Shown here: positions 10,259-22,303 of the stretch, piece after piece
Position numbering within the stretch: the first letter of the stretch is position 1
Layout: every line of letters starts with the position of its first letter
Source of the DNA: Papaver somniferum
Taxonomy: Eukaryota; Streptophyta; Magnoliopsida; Ranunculales; Papaveraceae
Reading direction: 5' to 3'
DNA: 64,000 bases
Assembly (NCBI RefSeq): GCF_003573695.1
Contig: NC_039358.1
Span: 156,292,920-156,356,919 of the forward strand
Made by a program: the position numbers and the translations under genes
Notes under the pieces: generated by a model
Databases searched by the model: none
What the model was told of the DNA's origin: nothing
The model's input: only the letters and a program-made list of their open reading frames with translations

Positions 10259-11248
10259 TGAAAATGCGGGGGTCTAACAACCACACCCAACAATTTGTTT
10301 AGCAATCTGAAAGGACTTACTCCAATACAATTTCTAGAGAATCAACTAGACAGTCAGACTCAATCTAGAATAAAATGTATCAAAGAGTTTAATATCTCTA
10401 ACTCTTAATTCAATCCGCAATCAGCAAATAGAAATCTGCGAGCCCGATTGAATATAAGATAATTACTTGAACGGTACTAAAGACCAATGTTCAAGTGTCA
10501 ATCAATATAAATCAACAACCAAAGGTTTGATACTCTAATCGATTGATCTTAACGCACAACCTATGATATTTCAATTATATAACAAAATATAATGCGAAAA
10601 AGAAATAACACAGACACCAGAATTTTGTTAATGAGGAAACCGCAAATGCTGAAAACCCCCGGGACCTAGTCCAGTTTGAACACCATACTGTATTAAGCCG
10701 CTACAGACACTAGCCTACTACCAATTAACTTCATACTGGACTGTAGTTGAACCCTAATCAATCTCACACTGATTCAAGGTACAGTTGCGCTCCTTACGTC
10801 TCTGATCCCAGCAGGATACTACGCACTTGATTCCCTTAGCTGATCTCACCCACAACTAAGAGTTGCTACGACCCAAAGTCGAAGACTTGATAAACAAATA
10901 TGTCTCAAACAGAAAAGTCTATAGGATTGAATTAATCTGTCCCCCCACAGAAATACCCAAGTGTTCTGTATTTTGATAAATCAAGGTGAACAGGAACCAA
11001 TTGATAAACCAGACTTGTATTCCCGAAGAACAACCTAGTATTATCAATCACCTCACAATAAACTTAATAGACTAGCGAAACAAGTTATTGTGGAATCACA
11101 AACGATGAGACGAAGGTGTTTGTGACTACTTTTCTATCTTGCCTATCGGAGATATAAATCTCAAGCCAATTTTACAATTGCACTCAATCATGATAGAAAC
11201 ATCAAGATCAGATCACGCAACTACAAAGAGAATATTGAAAAGGGATTT
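10259..11248 (-). repeat. Inverted Sirevirus-like LTR fragment (E)
   Basis: The minus strand contains an LTR 3' part ending ...CCCCCGCATTTTCA at 10259, with the internal block GCATTTGCGGTTTCCTC that also occurs in D's LTR. No D-like internal sequence follows. The start near 11248 is abrupt; the minus strand would begin TGTAAATCCC. No target duplication matches across the two ends. It is best read as a truncated or solo LTR of a related family, brought head to head with D's LTR. Confidence 0.6.
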
Positions 11249-13018
11249 ACATAGGTCTTGGAAGTCAGATGAACCAATTCTAAACTTGTTTTGAAGTGTG
11301 GAAAATCGGTTCCAAGATTGTAAATATGAAAAAGGATTTACAAAGTAAAGATGTCGACGTACTTTGAACATGTGCAGTAACTCTTATCTTTTATTGTTCA
11401 AAGATATTCCTTAATAACTAAAGGAGAATCCCGGATCGAAATAAATTGAGAATCTTTTAATTAAGGTTTTTAGTTTTTATATGCTTTTAATTTCCAGCAA
11501 TTAAATGCATATCTTTAGAAAATAAAAATTAGTAATGTGCATTTACTAATTGAAGATTTTCTACTGAGATTTCGGTCAATATTTGGATAGTGCATTTCCA
11601 GGAATTATGAAAACCGATTTTGGCGTTTATTGCATATCTTTGAGAATATTCGGTTTTGGAAATTCCTTGGTGTCCAAACTTCCTTAGAGCCAGCAAAACT
11701 ACCTAGTTGTGTTGTTACTGGTGGAGCCATCTATTCGGAGAGGAAAGTACCCTAATTAGGCGAAATCTCTTACGACCGCTCATTTTAAAGACTTCTTTGG
11801 GATTGGGAATCTCTACGAGTACCATTGGTGGGAAACTAGATAATTGCAGTTTATTATTAGTTTTCCATTGATTTGATTGACTAACGGTTGTTGAGAACTT
11901 TGATTGCACCTAGTTTGTTTATGCTTGAGAATCTTCTCTTCTGATATAAGATTCACTCAAACTATATCGAAGTGTCGACAGGGATCTTTAGAACTGTTTG
12001 TAGATCTAAAGACGTTTTGTGATAATCCATTGTTAACAGACTCCGTTCTGTGCGTGATTGGTCACAAGAGATTCAAGTTGATTGTGTGCGGATGTTTATT
12101 GAAGATCTAAGAAGATTTAAAGACAAAGAAGATTTCTTATTTGGGTTCATAATATTTGGTGTGCACAAAACTTGATCGGCTGGGGATACAACTATAATCG
12201 GTTTATCTTTCTGATAACCTTGATTGATCAGTTGTGTAGATCGACATCAATACAATTCTTTGTGATTAAGAGGATTGATTGCATAGTCTAGAAAATTACT
12301 TTGGTAGTTGTTACAAGATAGATCTAAGAACCTGACAAAGGAGTTTATTGGGATAAACGGAAGAGCCTTTTGTCAAACTCATATCACTTGTTTGAAAAAA
12401 GTTGTTACCGAAAAAATTTGGTGTTCCTTCACTGTTTGGAATACAAACCAAAAGAATTGTTCCAAGCGCGTGACTTATTACAAGTTGGAGGCGCATGGAT
12501 ACTTAGGGAACTAGGTGAACTATAGGTTTAGTTGCTTGGTCTCAACTATACGAAGTTGGTTTAGATTTTGTATAGCGGCTTAATTCTGAGAGTACTCAAT
12601 TCTGGACTAGGTCCTGGGTTTTTCTACATTTGCGGTTTCCTCGTTAAAAAAATCTTGTTGTGTCTTTTGCTTTTCTATTTCTGCAATTATAATTGTTTTA
12701 TTATAATTAGAAGTAAAATACACAAACATTAATTCATATTTACTTGATAGAAATCCTATTGTGTTTGGTTAAGTCTGAACCTATTATCAAGTAATCATAC
12801 TTCGTTGTTGTATTGTCTCGATCTTGTATCCATAGTCAATCACACAAGTTATCTTGTTGTGGTAATGTCTCGATCTCGTATCCATAGACGATCATACGAA
12901 GTGTGAACCGATTAGTTGTATTGTCTCGACTCAGTCCATAGATAATCACTTTCGGAGAAAGGACTTATAGGTGGAAAAGTTTTAGATTGAGTTATATTTG
13001 GGTACCCTCGTCTTTTCA
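11249..13018 (+). repeat. D 5' LTR, 3' portion only, TATA region deleted
   Basis: This aligns along its length with 45949-47777 of the 3' LTR and ends GTACCCTCGTCTTTTCA before the PBS. Its U3 start is missing. Compared with the 3' LTR it lacks a 44-bp segment at about 11685 that contains CTATAAATA in the other copy (46389). This LTR therefore has no recognisable core promoter. Its U5 carries three degenerate copies of a unit of about 52 bp based on TTGTCTCGATC (12810-12950). Confidence 0.8.
12810..12955 (+). repeat. Triplicated TGTCTCGA-CATAG unit in D LTR
   Basis: Three tandem degenerate units of roughly 52 bp each contain TGTCTCGA followed by ATCCATAG or TCCATAG and an AATCAC-like end. The same array is in the 3' LTR at about 47565-47710. 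Confidence 0.6.
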
Positions 13019-13020
13019 AT

Positions 13021-13032
13021 TGGCATCCGAGC
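13021..13032 (+). promoter_or_regulatory. D primer binding site (diverged initiator-tRNA-Met type)
   Basis: TGGCATCCGAGC follows the LTR end by two bases. It resembles the TGGTATCAGAGC site used by most plant copia elements, with three substitutions. Confidence 0.65.
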
Positions 13033-13088
13033 AGGAAAACACGAAAAGATCTAACAATCTGTGTTTGGTGCAGTCCAACCTATAAGAA

Positions 13089-14809
13089 ATGAACTCGAGT
13101 TCTGATGAATCGACTTCAATTAATGTACCCCAAGATTTGTCGGAACAAACTATCTATGGTGGAAATCTTCTATGAGATCTTTTCTTCAATCACGAGACTT
13201 TAATACATGGCTATTAGTCGTCGATGGTTATAATCACCCGAAACTAGAAAATTTGGAAACTGAGTTTAAACGCTTAGTGGATTTTTCAAACGAAGAAAAG
13301 GCTTTTGATAAGCAGAATTCAGATGGTTTGAATGTTATTAGACATGTTGTAAGTCGTGATCTACAACATCATCTATCAACATGTCAAACTTCGAAAGAAG
13401 CTTGGGATAATCTTCCGATCGTATTTGAAGGGAATACATCAGAGAAAGAAGCTAGACTTCAAACTCTTATGTCTGATTGGGAAAACCTTTGAATGGATGA
13501 CAATGACACTTTTGAAGAGTTTCGTATTAAACTCTCTGAGATAATTAATGCTTCTTTCTCGCTTGGAAAGACTATATCTGAAAAAGATATAGTATGCAAA
13601 ATTCTCAGATCGTTGCCATCTAAATACGATTCTAAGAAGCATGCAATTATCGAAGCTAATGATATTTCCTCCTTATCGAGAAGTTCCCTTGTCGAAAAAC
13701 TAAAGATATTTGATCTGGAGTATTCGTCTAAACAAAAATACAATCTAGCCTATAAAGCTGGTAGAAAGGTTCCGACTCAATGTCTGGAAAACTCCCAAGA
13801 TCAAGAAGATCAAAATGCTGAAGATGAAGCTGAATTAAATCATCATTTGTCTCTTATTACTCAACGATTCAAGAAATTTTTGAGACACCGAAAAAGATAA
13901 TCTCTCGTGTCAAAAAGAAATCACATTTCTACACATAAGCGTGATGACACTTGGGATGATAATGATGATATTCCTCAATGGTACAAATGTAGAGGATTTG
14001 GTCATATTTCTCCGGATTTTCCAACTAAGGATAACCAATGGAAAATAAATGCATATACTGCAACCCTTGACTATACCCCTGACGAGAATGATCAAGACTA
14101 TATGGTGGATAATATTGCAACCATTGCAGAAGTCTATAACTCTGAAATTCTTTCAACTCTAGATACTCAAGAAGAGTTTACTCCTTCGATTTTTAAAAAA
14201 GTATTTCCATGTAAAGATAAAAGAACTCAGCTTCTTGAATCTGACATCAATGGAATAAAATCATCGCTTGATCAACTCAAAAGGAGTTTTCTGAATGATA
14301 ACGAAAAATTTAACAAGTCACTGGAGAAAATCGAGGTCTCTCAGTGTTACAAAAAGGTACAAGTATCTAAACTCATTCTCGATATTAAATGTTGTCAAGA
14401 TGAGATAAGGAAGTTAAAAGCAGAAAATCAGAGACTGAGAGATAAACTCAATTGCTTTGGAAAGCCATCACCTAGTATGAATGCATCAAAAGGAAAAGAG
14501 GCAAGGTTAAATAAATTTGTGGAATCTAAATCCAGAAACTGGAATACTTCTGGTGTTTGTTTCCAATGCAAACAAAGAGGGCATTATCCAAAGCAATGTC
14601 CTAATACTAAACAGAGAGGGAGACTCTATAAATCCAAAAATTCAAGATCTAAGTCTAGATCAAAAATCTCTTCTAAAAGGGAGAATAAGATTTTCGAACA
14701 TCAAGATCTTACATCAAGATTAAAGGTTGAACCTAAAAGTTCAAACACAATAGCTTATCAAATCCTTAAGGATGTTGAAACCTTCAAAGGAAGAAAATTC
14801 AACCACTGA
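13089..14809 (+). pseudogene. D gag (UBN2-type copia gag with two zinc knuckles)
   Basis: An ATG at 13089 opens MNSSSDESTSINVPQ, then a deletion or frameshift near 13160 moves the frame to YLWWKSSMRSFLQSRDF. The region 13172-13900 is a copia-type gag domain (FNTWLLVVDGYNHP, KEAWDNL, FRIKLSEIINASFSL, ILRSLPSKYDSKKHAI) interrupted by a stop at 13490. After another break near 13900 come the first knuckle, WYKCRGFGHISPDF, with its first and last Cys lost, a coiled coil, and a second knuckle, CFQCKQRGHYPKQC, intact. It would form the nucleocapsid. Several breaks make it non-functional. Confidence 0.85.
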
Positions 14810-15025
14810 AAAATTACAACCTAATTGGTTATCATGAATCCTTACTTTTTACCCGCGAAAAGTATACAGTAAGGATATGAATCTAAATATTTGGATAACA
14901 ATATTTCTAAAAATAATTTTCGGTTAAGAATTTTATTGAAATAATATTCTCAAATATTTTGAGAGAAAGTTCTTGAACTTATAAGAGGAGAGACCACTTA
15001 ATTCATTTTATAGAGCTTTGATGGA

Positions 15026-15388
15026 ATGTCTACCTCTAGCTGAAACTCTCTCAAAACCGAAAAAGTATGAACCATATTGTTTCCTAACAAGAAACTTCAT
15101 CTCGAATCTTCTGATAATGATTCGGATTTATATCTAGAGCTTCATCAAGATGATCTTAATGAAGAAATATCTTCTCTCAATGATAATCTTCTCAAGAATC
15201 CTTCACTAAAATTAGATCTAATCTTATGTGAAGTAAGGAACATGGAAAAGGATTTGCGAAAGGAAGTAAAGGACGTCAATGACAATGTTACTAGTCTTGA
15301 ATCAAGACTAGTAATCATAGAAGATGATTGGAATCATGTTAAATCTTCTGATCCGGCTTCAAAGGATAAAATTAGAGCTTCAATTTAA
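15026..15388 (+). pseudogene. Small coiled-coil ORF downstream of D gag, copy 2 (premature stop)
   Basis: This is homologous along its length to 9856-10209. The first codons read MSTSS and then a stop, and a second stop follows before FPNKKLHLESSD; the remainder stays open to 15388. Its presence in two copies at the same distance from gag indicates that it is a regular part of this element family. Function unknown. Confidence 0.5.
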
Positions 15389-15414
15389 AAAAAAAAATAG
15401 GCATCAGTTAATTG

Positions 15415-15698
15415 TATAAGGTCTATTTTGAATAAAACTATCTATTATTAATGAATAAAATTAGTATTTTATAATTTTTCTTGTGGTAGTTTTCGGTTAC
15501 ATAGCATGTGCTTGAATGCTTTATATTATTACTATGTATGTTGTGGGGTGTTTGTTTTCTGTTTTCTTAACCTTAATATTCGATCTCATATGTGTGAACC
15601 CTTATGGTTTGGGCGACTTTTTGGTTTAGCAGGATTAAGTTCTAGCCCATGTTGGTAGGCTTTATCAAAGGATCATAAGGGGTTCTGATTGAAACTAA
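15415..15698 (+). other. D non-coding internal sequence left of the A insertion
   Basis: About 285 AT-rich bases with no frame. They end at the target site TATGT, which is duplicated on both sides of element A. Confidence 0.5.
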
Positions 15699-15703
15699 TA
15701 TGT

Positions 15704-16173
15704 TGTAGGATCAGAATCTCGCAGCAGTAATGTCTCAGCGAAATTATCAACAACACAACACAACAGCGTCGCAGAACAATTTCAGAAATGACATAATAAA
15801 CGACGTCAGCTAAAATCATGAAAAATATATGATGGTTCTGCGAAAATTAGAGAGTTTGCGAGATTAACATTTGTAAGGTTGCGAGAATGTCGCAAGTCAT
15901 ATCCGAAAATAAAGGACAGAATAGCTGTTATCCACTATGTACTTCCCTATAAATAGTCGCTCAGTTGTAAAGGAAAGGGAGAGATCTTTTTCTGGGTAAG
16001 AAGCAAGTAAATAGGAGAGAGAAAATCTAGAGCAGTGGTTATTCTTGATTCCTTTATCTTTTCTTGTAAGATTGTTCAAAGATTTATCAATTAAATTAAG
16101 ATTGTTAATCTAAAATGAGTTGAATGTTAATGAAATCATATGAGGGGTGTAGTGTAGATTTCCTGTAACTACA
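15704..16173 (+). repeat. A 5' LTR
   Basis: 470 bp, TGTAGGATCAG...AACTACA. The TATA box is CTATAAATAG near 15949. An AATTAAATT stretch near 16090 takes the place of the AATAAA-like signal in the partner LTR. It is followed by TAATGGCGCTAG, the PBS zone. Confidence 0.9.
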
Positions 16174-16176
16174 TAA

Positions 16177-16190
16177 TGGCGCTAGAAACA
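16177..16190 (+). promoter_or_regulatory. A primer binding site
   Basis: TGGCGCTAGAAACA starts three bases after the LTR. The same TGGCGCTAGAA follows B's 5' LTR at 19665. The tRNA species is not assigned. Confidence 0.6.
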
Positions 16191-16289
16191 GGGAAACTGA
16201 AGATTGAAGATTGAAAGTTGAAGATTGTTGTTGAGATTGTTCAAATCATGAAAGTGATTAAATAAATCAGTGAACCAGTTAAAAGAAAA

Positions 16290-16991
16290 ATGATTAGAGT
16301 CAATGAAGATGACAAAAGATTGGAGTGTAATATGATAACAAAAACAATGGTTAATGAATTCCATGAAAACATCAAAGGAAGAATACATAAACGAAATTTT
16401 GAAGGAAGGAAGGTTATGGCAGTAGAAAAGACATCACCCTTGAAAGATTGGGAAAAGAAAAAAATCACATTCATGGCGACAGAAATACCAAAAGAAAATT
16501 TGAACCACACATCTCCATTGGTTATTACAGTGCCTATTACGCGAAAAGAGAAGGGGACAACAACAAAATCCACGGAAGAATGGATATTGAACAAAACTTT
16601 AGTCGATACAGGAAGTTCAGTGGATATAATATTTTATCATGCGTTCAGGGGAATGGGATTTAAAGATGAAGAAATGTCCTGTTCAACATATCTTGTTCAT
16701 GGCTTTGGAAAATCCACAACAAAACCTAAAGGAGAAATAGTGGTACGAATTCCACTAGGAGAGATCGAAACACACGTGACATTATGCGTGGTGGATATGG
16801 AATCGCTATATAATATGTTGCTAGGAAGACCATGGATACATGCGATAAAAGCTGTAGTATCAACGTTGCATCAATGTATTAAATTCCCCACACCAAATGG
16901 AATAGGTGAAATCAGAGGAGATGTTGACAATGCGAAATTATGTCATCAAATTGAAGTAAAGCATTATGAAGGACAAGCAAAAAGGAAATAA
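16290..16991 (+). CDS. A aspartic protease
   Basis: The 233-aa frame has the retropepsin active site LVDTGSSVDIIFY, then STYLVHGFG, then the conserved LLGRPWIHAIKAVVSTLHQC block that closes the protease fold in plant gypsy elements. It would cleave the Gag-Pol precursor. The frame starts only 100 bases from the PBS, with no gag in between. The RT frame follows after a stop at 16989. Confidence 0.85.
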   Translation: MIRVNEDDKRLECNMITKTMVNEFHENIKGRIHKRNFEGRKVMAVEKTSPLKDWEKKKITFMATEIPKENLNHTSPLVITVPITRKEKGTTTKSTEEWILNKTLVDTGSSVDIIFYHAFRGMGFKDEEMSCSTYLVHGFGKSTTKPKGEIVVRIPLGEIETHVTLCVVDMESLYNMLLGRPWIHAIKAVVSTLHQCIKFPTPNGIGEIRGDVDNAKLCHQIEVKHYEGQAKRK

Positions 16992-17003
16992 TTTCGCAGA
17001 AAG

Positions 17004-18263
17004 TTGGCAAAGGAGGCAAAGAAAGAAGAAGAATTTAGAGTATACATGATAAGGGCAAAAGAAGGCAGGGGAATACCCAACGAAATTTTGGAAGGAAAAG
17101 GACCTGTGAAAACAATAAAAGAACCAACACCAATGGGAGAACCCAAGTCCAGTTACACTGCCGCAGAACCAACAAAAGAAGTAAACGTTGGGACTATAGA
17201 AGAACCTCTAATAATGAGAATTGGAACCAAGATGGATGTAGAAGAAGAAAGAACTGTTAACCTTTTGCGAGAATATAAAGACGTTTTCGCAGGGAGCATG
17301 GATGAGATACCGGGAATAGATCCATCAATTGCATGTCACAAGTTGGAGATTAACAAGAATGTGCGACCATTCAAACAAAGAATAAGAAAAATCGCAACAG
17401 CTTACCATTCCCAAATAGAAGAAGAACTACAGAAAAAGCTTGATGCAGGAATCATAAGAGAAGCTAAATACCCAGAGTGGATAGCGAATATGGTCATTGT
17501 CCCAAAGAAAAACAAAGGAATAAGGATTTGCATAGATTTCACTGATTTAAACAAAGCTTGCCCTAAAGATAGTTTTCCGTTACCAGATATTCCTCAAATG
17601 GTGGAATCCGCAGCGAGAAATGATCGGGTATCGTCTTTAGATGGGTACAAAGGATATAACCAGATCCCTCTCGCTGAAGAAGCTCAAGAGCATACTGCTT
17701 TCTTCGCCCCTAGAGGTTTATATTGTTACACGAAAATGCCATTTGGTTTGCGAAATACGGGAGCGACATACTAAAGAATGGTAGAGAAGGTGTTCGCGAA
17801 ATGGATACACAAAACATTAGAAGTATACGTGGACGACATGTTAGTAAAGAGTAAAGAAGCCAAAGACCATGTACAGGACCTGAGGGAGATTTTTGAACAA
17901 ATGCGGCAGTATAACATTAAACTGAATCATGAGAAGTGTACTATTGGAGTTGCATCGGGAAAATTTTTAGGCTACATTGTATCAAAGGAAGGAATACAGG
18001 TTGATCCACAAAAAGTGCAAGAAGTTCGTGACATGCCAACACCCGCAACAATAAAAGATGTACAGAAGTTGAATGGAATTTTAGCTTCGCTGGGGAGATT
18101 CATTTCGCGATCATCAGACAAATGCAAGTATTTTGTCGATATACTCAAGAAGGGTGCGAAATTCAAATGTACTGATGAATGCGAAAAAGCTTTTCAAGGG
18201 ATCAAAGAACATCTTATGAATATAACTATTTACAAAAAGCAAAATCAGGAGAAGAATTATTGA
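17004..18263 (+). pseudogene. A reverse transcriptase
   Basis: Blocks in order are DEIPGIDPSIACHKLEI and PFKQRIRKIA (linker), NMVIVPKKNKGIRICIDF, ACPKDSFPLPDI, HTAFFAPRGLYCYTKMPFG, then a TAA at 17775 replacing a Gln before RMVEKVF. The catalytic LEVYVDDMLVKS box follows, then KFLGYIVSKEGI (thumb). One nonsense codon and a frameshift near 18235 break the frame. Otherwise the domain is complete and well preserved, consistent with a fairly young insertion. Confidence 0.92.
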
Positions 18264-19201
18264 TCTATCTTGCGACGACGTCGCATGCATTAAGTGCCAT
18301 GTTATTGCGAATAGACGCAGGAGTGGAGAAACCCATCTATTACATTAGCAAAACTTTTAATACTGCCGAGAAGAATTACTCAAAGATTGAGAAGCTAATC
18401 TTAGCATTAGTTTATGCATCATTTAAGCTCCGCATATATTTTCAAGCGCACAAGATAAAGGTATTAACAAAAGTACCAATTGAATCAGTGATGAAGAATT
18501 CAAAAAGATCAGGAAGAGTGGAGAGATGGAATGCACAAGTAGGCCACTTTGATATTAAATATGAAATTTTGTCTTCACCAAAATCACAAGTTGTTGCAGA
18601 TTTCTTGGCAGAATTTCCTTTAGAAGAGATGAAGCGGTAGAAGAAATGATGGATATAGAAGAAGAACACGGAGATCCAAAAGACTTATTAACAGAACCAA
18701 ATAGATGGGAGATATTGGTAGATGGATCATCAAATGGAGAAGGCAATGGAGTTGGAATTGTTTTAATTTCGCCAGAAGGAGTGAAGATGGCTTTTTCATT
18801 CAGATTGGAATTCGCATCCACTAATAACGAAACGGAATATGAAGCTGTGATACATGCCTTAAAATTCGCAATAGAAATGAAACTAGAAAATGCCAGGATC
18901 ACTAGTGATTCACAGCTAGTTATTCGCCAAATAAAGGGAGAGTACACTACAAATGAACCATCCTTGAAGAAATACAAGAAGCTCGTTGAAGAATTGTCAG
19001 TGAAAATCCCAAAAATAAAATGGAGGAACATTTCAAGGAAGGATAATAGACTCGCAGACGCTTTTGCTTTCATCTCAAGCATGATGACAGATCCAACTGT
19101 GAGATGCATAAAAATACAAACACTTCTCTCACCATCAATCAATAAAGAAGAAGAAGTGAACGTGATGATAATAGACGGTGAAGAAGAAGAACAAACGAAC
19201 A
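18179..19201 (+). pseudogene. A RNase H plus second Tat-type RNase H, interrupted by element B
   Basis: The first frame (to 18640) has LIYLATTSHALSAMLL, YYISKTFNTAEKNYSKIE and the end of the gypsy RNase H region (KSQVVADFLAEFP). A frameshift leads into 18646-19201 with WEILVDGSSNGEG, NNETEYEAVIHAL, ITSDSQLVIRQI and RKDNRLADAFA, giving the Asp, Glu, Asp, Asp set of the second RNase H. Here the Glu is present, unlike G1. Element B is inserted at 19207, and the polyprotein resumes at 31883 with DWRTKLHAYLDKGETP. Confidence 0.88.
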
Positions 19202-19206
19202 ATATC

Positions 19207-19661
19207 TGTAGGATCAGATTCTCGCAACAATTATGTCTCAGCGAAATTATCAATGGAATTGCACAATAGCGTCGCAGAACAGTTTCAGAAACAACGTCAG
19301 CAAGTATCATGAGAAAGATGTGATAGTCTTGCGAAAATTAGAGAGCTTGCGAAGTTAACATTTGTAAGGTTGCGAGAATGTCGCAAACCATATCCGAAAA
19401 TAAAGGACAGATTAGATGTCATCCACTATGTATTTCCTTATAAATAGTCATTCGAGTTGTAAAGGAAGAGAGATCTCTTTTGAGTGAGAGACAAGTAAAT
19501 AGGAGAGAGAAAGTTCAGAACAAAGATCATTCTTGATTTCTTTATTTTCCTTGTAAGAACATTCCGAATTTAATCAATAAAATTAAGAGCGTAAACCTAA
19601 AATGAGCTGATCAACAATGAAATCATATGAGGGGTGTAGTGTAGGATTTCCTGCAACTACA
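19207..19661 (+). repeat. B 5' LTR
   Basis: 455 bp, TGTAGGATCAG...AACTACA. The TATA box is CTTATAAATAG near 19437. It belongs to the same subfamily as A's LTR but is clearly distinct (for example GATTCTCGCAAC instead of GAATCTCGCAGC), which lets the four LTRs be sorted into two pairs. Confidence 0.92.
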
Positions 19662-19796
19662 TAATGGCGCTAGAAGGAGGGGGGATTGAAGATTATTCTA
19701 GAAAAAATTGAAGATTAATATTGATATTTGTGAAGATTCAAAGTAGTTGATTAAGAATTTTTCACAATTTCTTGAAACACTGTTAGCATTAAAGAA

Positions 19797-22057
19797 ATGG
19801 CTAGAAGAAGAAATACATCCGAACAACCAACTACTATTAGAAGAACCAAAAGAATTGATGGAAGAGAAAGAAGTGAAATGGGAGAATATACTAGAATGAG
19901 AAATAATAGAGAAAATATAATTCAATCACCAATTCAATAAACACTAGTTCAAGAGAGGAATACAGATTATGACAGAGTGAGCAGAAGAAATAGAAGAAGA
20001 GCAACAAAATAGAAATTACAGACAGGGAGAGAGAAATCAAGAAGCAGATGAAGGAATAATTCATGGAGGTGAAGAAATTGGAGCGTTAGAAACATTGAGA
20101 CGAAGAATACATGAAGAAAGAAGAGCTGAGGCAGAAGAACGTGCAAATTTAACAAGACAAAATCACGAATTAAGGATGGAGAATATCAGATTGCAGAATA
20201 GAAGATCGAGAAGTATTACAAAATCATATTCCAGATCAACTAGAAGAGAAATGAGGCAAAATTCACCTACAATCAATGTTGGAAACAATATTCAAGAAGA
20301 AATATCAAATCCTAATGAAGAATATCGCGAAAATAGAGAAAAAATTGATGATCGTTACATTCCACAAAATGAAACTTTTGATGATAGGCAAATTGGAGGA
20401 AATCAAGAGAACGGGAAAATTCAGAGACAAAATAACCAAGATGGCGAAGGAAATCAAGAGGAGGGAAGAAGAATTTTACATGTGAGAGAAAATCAAAGAA
20501 ATCAACAGACAATTGAAGAAGAAATTGAAAGACATAATGCTGAACAAGCACGTTTAATCTGCGAACGTGAAAGTTGAGAGCGGAAATGGAAGAGCAAGAG
20601 CTTCAGGAGACAATTCGCCAGAACAATCATGACAACGAGAAAGAAGGCGTATACAAAACCGGAATAATGATAATCTCAATGAGGAGTATGATAGAGTGAA
20701 GAGAATGGCTGAAAGACAGCGAATTGAGTTGATAAGAAATGAACAAAATTATGGAGGGGAAAATGAACGACATCATCATTTGCGAATTCAAGATAGGGAT
20801 GAGGAAGAGAATCGCAGAAGAAGACGAGATGAGGATAATGAAGAAGAGATACAAAATTTCGCAAGAGAAGATAGACGTGAACGCAGAAGAAGAGCAAAAT
20901 TAAAGAGACCAATGGGTCAAGATTCAGGAGTAAATAAACAAATCTTGAAAGAATTAGAAGAAATGAGAGGAATGCTAAATAACAGAGGAGAAGTAGGTAG
21001 AAGACAATTGGATGAAGCAATAGAAGAAGCTGCGAAAACTCCATTTACAAGGGAAGTACAATTAGGAGGAATACCACCGAAATGCAATTTGCCCGCATTA
21101 ACCAGCATTTTCGATGGAACAACTTGTGCAATTCAACACATTAAAGCTTATGTGAGGTGCATGTTACAATGGGAAAATCATGATGCGGTATTGTGCAAAT
21201 ATTTCGCATCCAGCTTAACAGGAGAGCGTTAAAATGGTTTGAAGGTTACCAAAGAATACAATAACCTCCTTCAATCATTTGCAGACCACATTCTTGGGAG
21301 CATATATAAGTAATAATTCCTCACGACCTGGTATAGAAGATGTGTTTGGATTAAAACAAAGGATTGGAAAGTTTGAAACACTTGACTAAAAGATGGAGAA
21401 CTATGTGTAGCGAAATGGCTGGCCGTGTAGATGAGAGATATCTCATATTATCATTTATCAATGCTATGTTTGCAACAAACCTGTTGTATGTCCAAATTTT
21501 CAGAGTCAAGAATACGATTACAATGACTGAATTGCGAGAACTTCAAGAAGAATACATTGCTTTGAGGAAAGACAAAATGAAATGGAATCATATCCAGTTG
21601 CGAACACCAGCTCACAAGCAGCGAATGCAAGCTTATTACCCAAGCTAATAAATACAGTGGCGAATACTTCGCAAGTACAACAAGAAAAGGTGACAGTAAC
21701 AATCAGCAGAAGTTGGTAGCTATGGGAAGTCGAGATCAAGAAGAGTATGAAAGAGAAAGAAATTTCTACAGTCGTGGAGGAAATAACAAGATTCAAAGAC
21801 TCGATCAACCGCAAGAAACTTATGGAGGTCAAAGACCAAACTTTAATAGAGGACAAGGAGGTCATAAGGTAGTATGGGAAGAAATCAAGATGCCACCTCT
21901 AAATGCAAGTGTGGAGAAGATATGGGAAGCTATAATCGATGGAAATATACCAACACCGTGGAACATGGGAACGGAACCACCTCCAAATCACAGAAGTCAT
22001 GAATTTTGTTCTTATCATCATTTTCATGGACATACCACAAACGATTGCAGAAAGTAA
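19797..22057 (+). pseudogene. B gag
   Basis: The frame starts MARRRNTSEQPTTIRR and is broken by stops near 19938 and 20575 and by frameshifts near 21232, 21360 and 21648. The N-terminal half is a very charged Arg/Glu/Gln/Asn region. The capsid-like Retrotrans_gag region spans about 20930-21560 (VQLGGIPPKCNLPALTSIF, CMLQWENHDAVLCKYFASSL, MAGRVDERYLILSFI). At the end, FCSYHHFHGHTTNDC is a zinc-knuckle-like C/H cluster. It is decayed but nearly full length, which A lacks entirely. Confidence 0.85.
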
Positions 22058-22303
22058 AGAGATTATTTTGAGAATGATAGATCAAGGAAAATAAACGACT
22101 TTCTGGTAGGGCATCCACAACCTCAACCATTACCACCACCACCAGAACATCACAAAGTGAATACGATGAAAAAGAAAGAAACATTCTTCATAGAAGTTGG
22201 TGCAAAAGCAAAAAATCTATTCTGTCACTCTATCGTACATTCATATAAGACAATTGAAGATTTCATGATAATGTTTTAAGTAGAGTGTTCGCAAGAGATA
22301 ATA

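Noticed and set aside
18555..19310. Minus-strand 251-codon frame opposite A's RNase H
   Set aside because: The plus strand has clear catalytic motifs. The minus frame is hydrophobic, Ser/Phe-rich shadow translation of Glu/Lys-rich coding sequence.
20676..21044. Minus-strand Leu-rich frame resembling a membrane protein
   Set aside because: It is a shadow of B's Glu/Arg/Lys-rich gag on the plus strand. Such codons read Leu, Phe and Ser in reverse.
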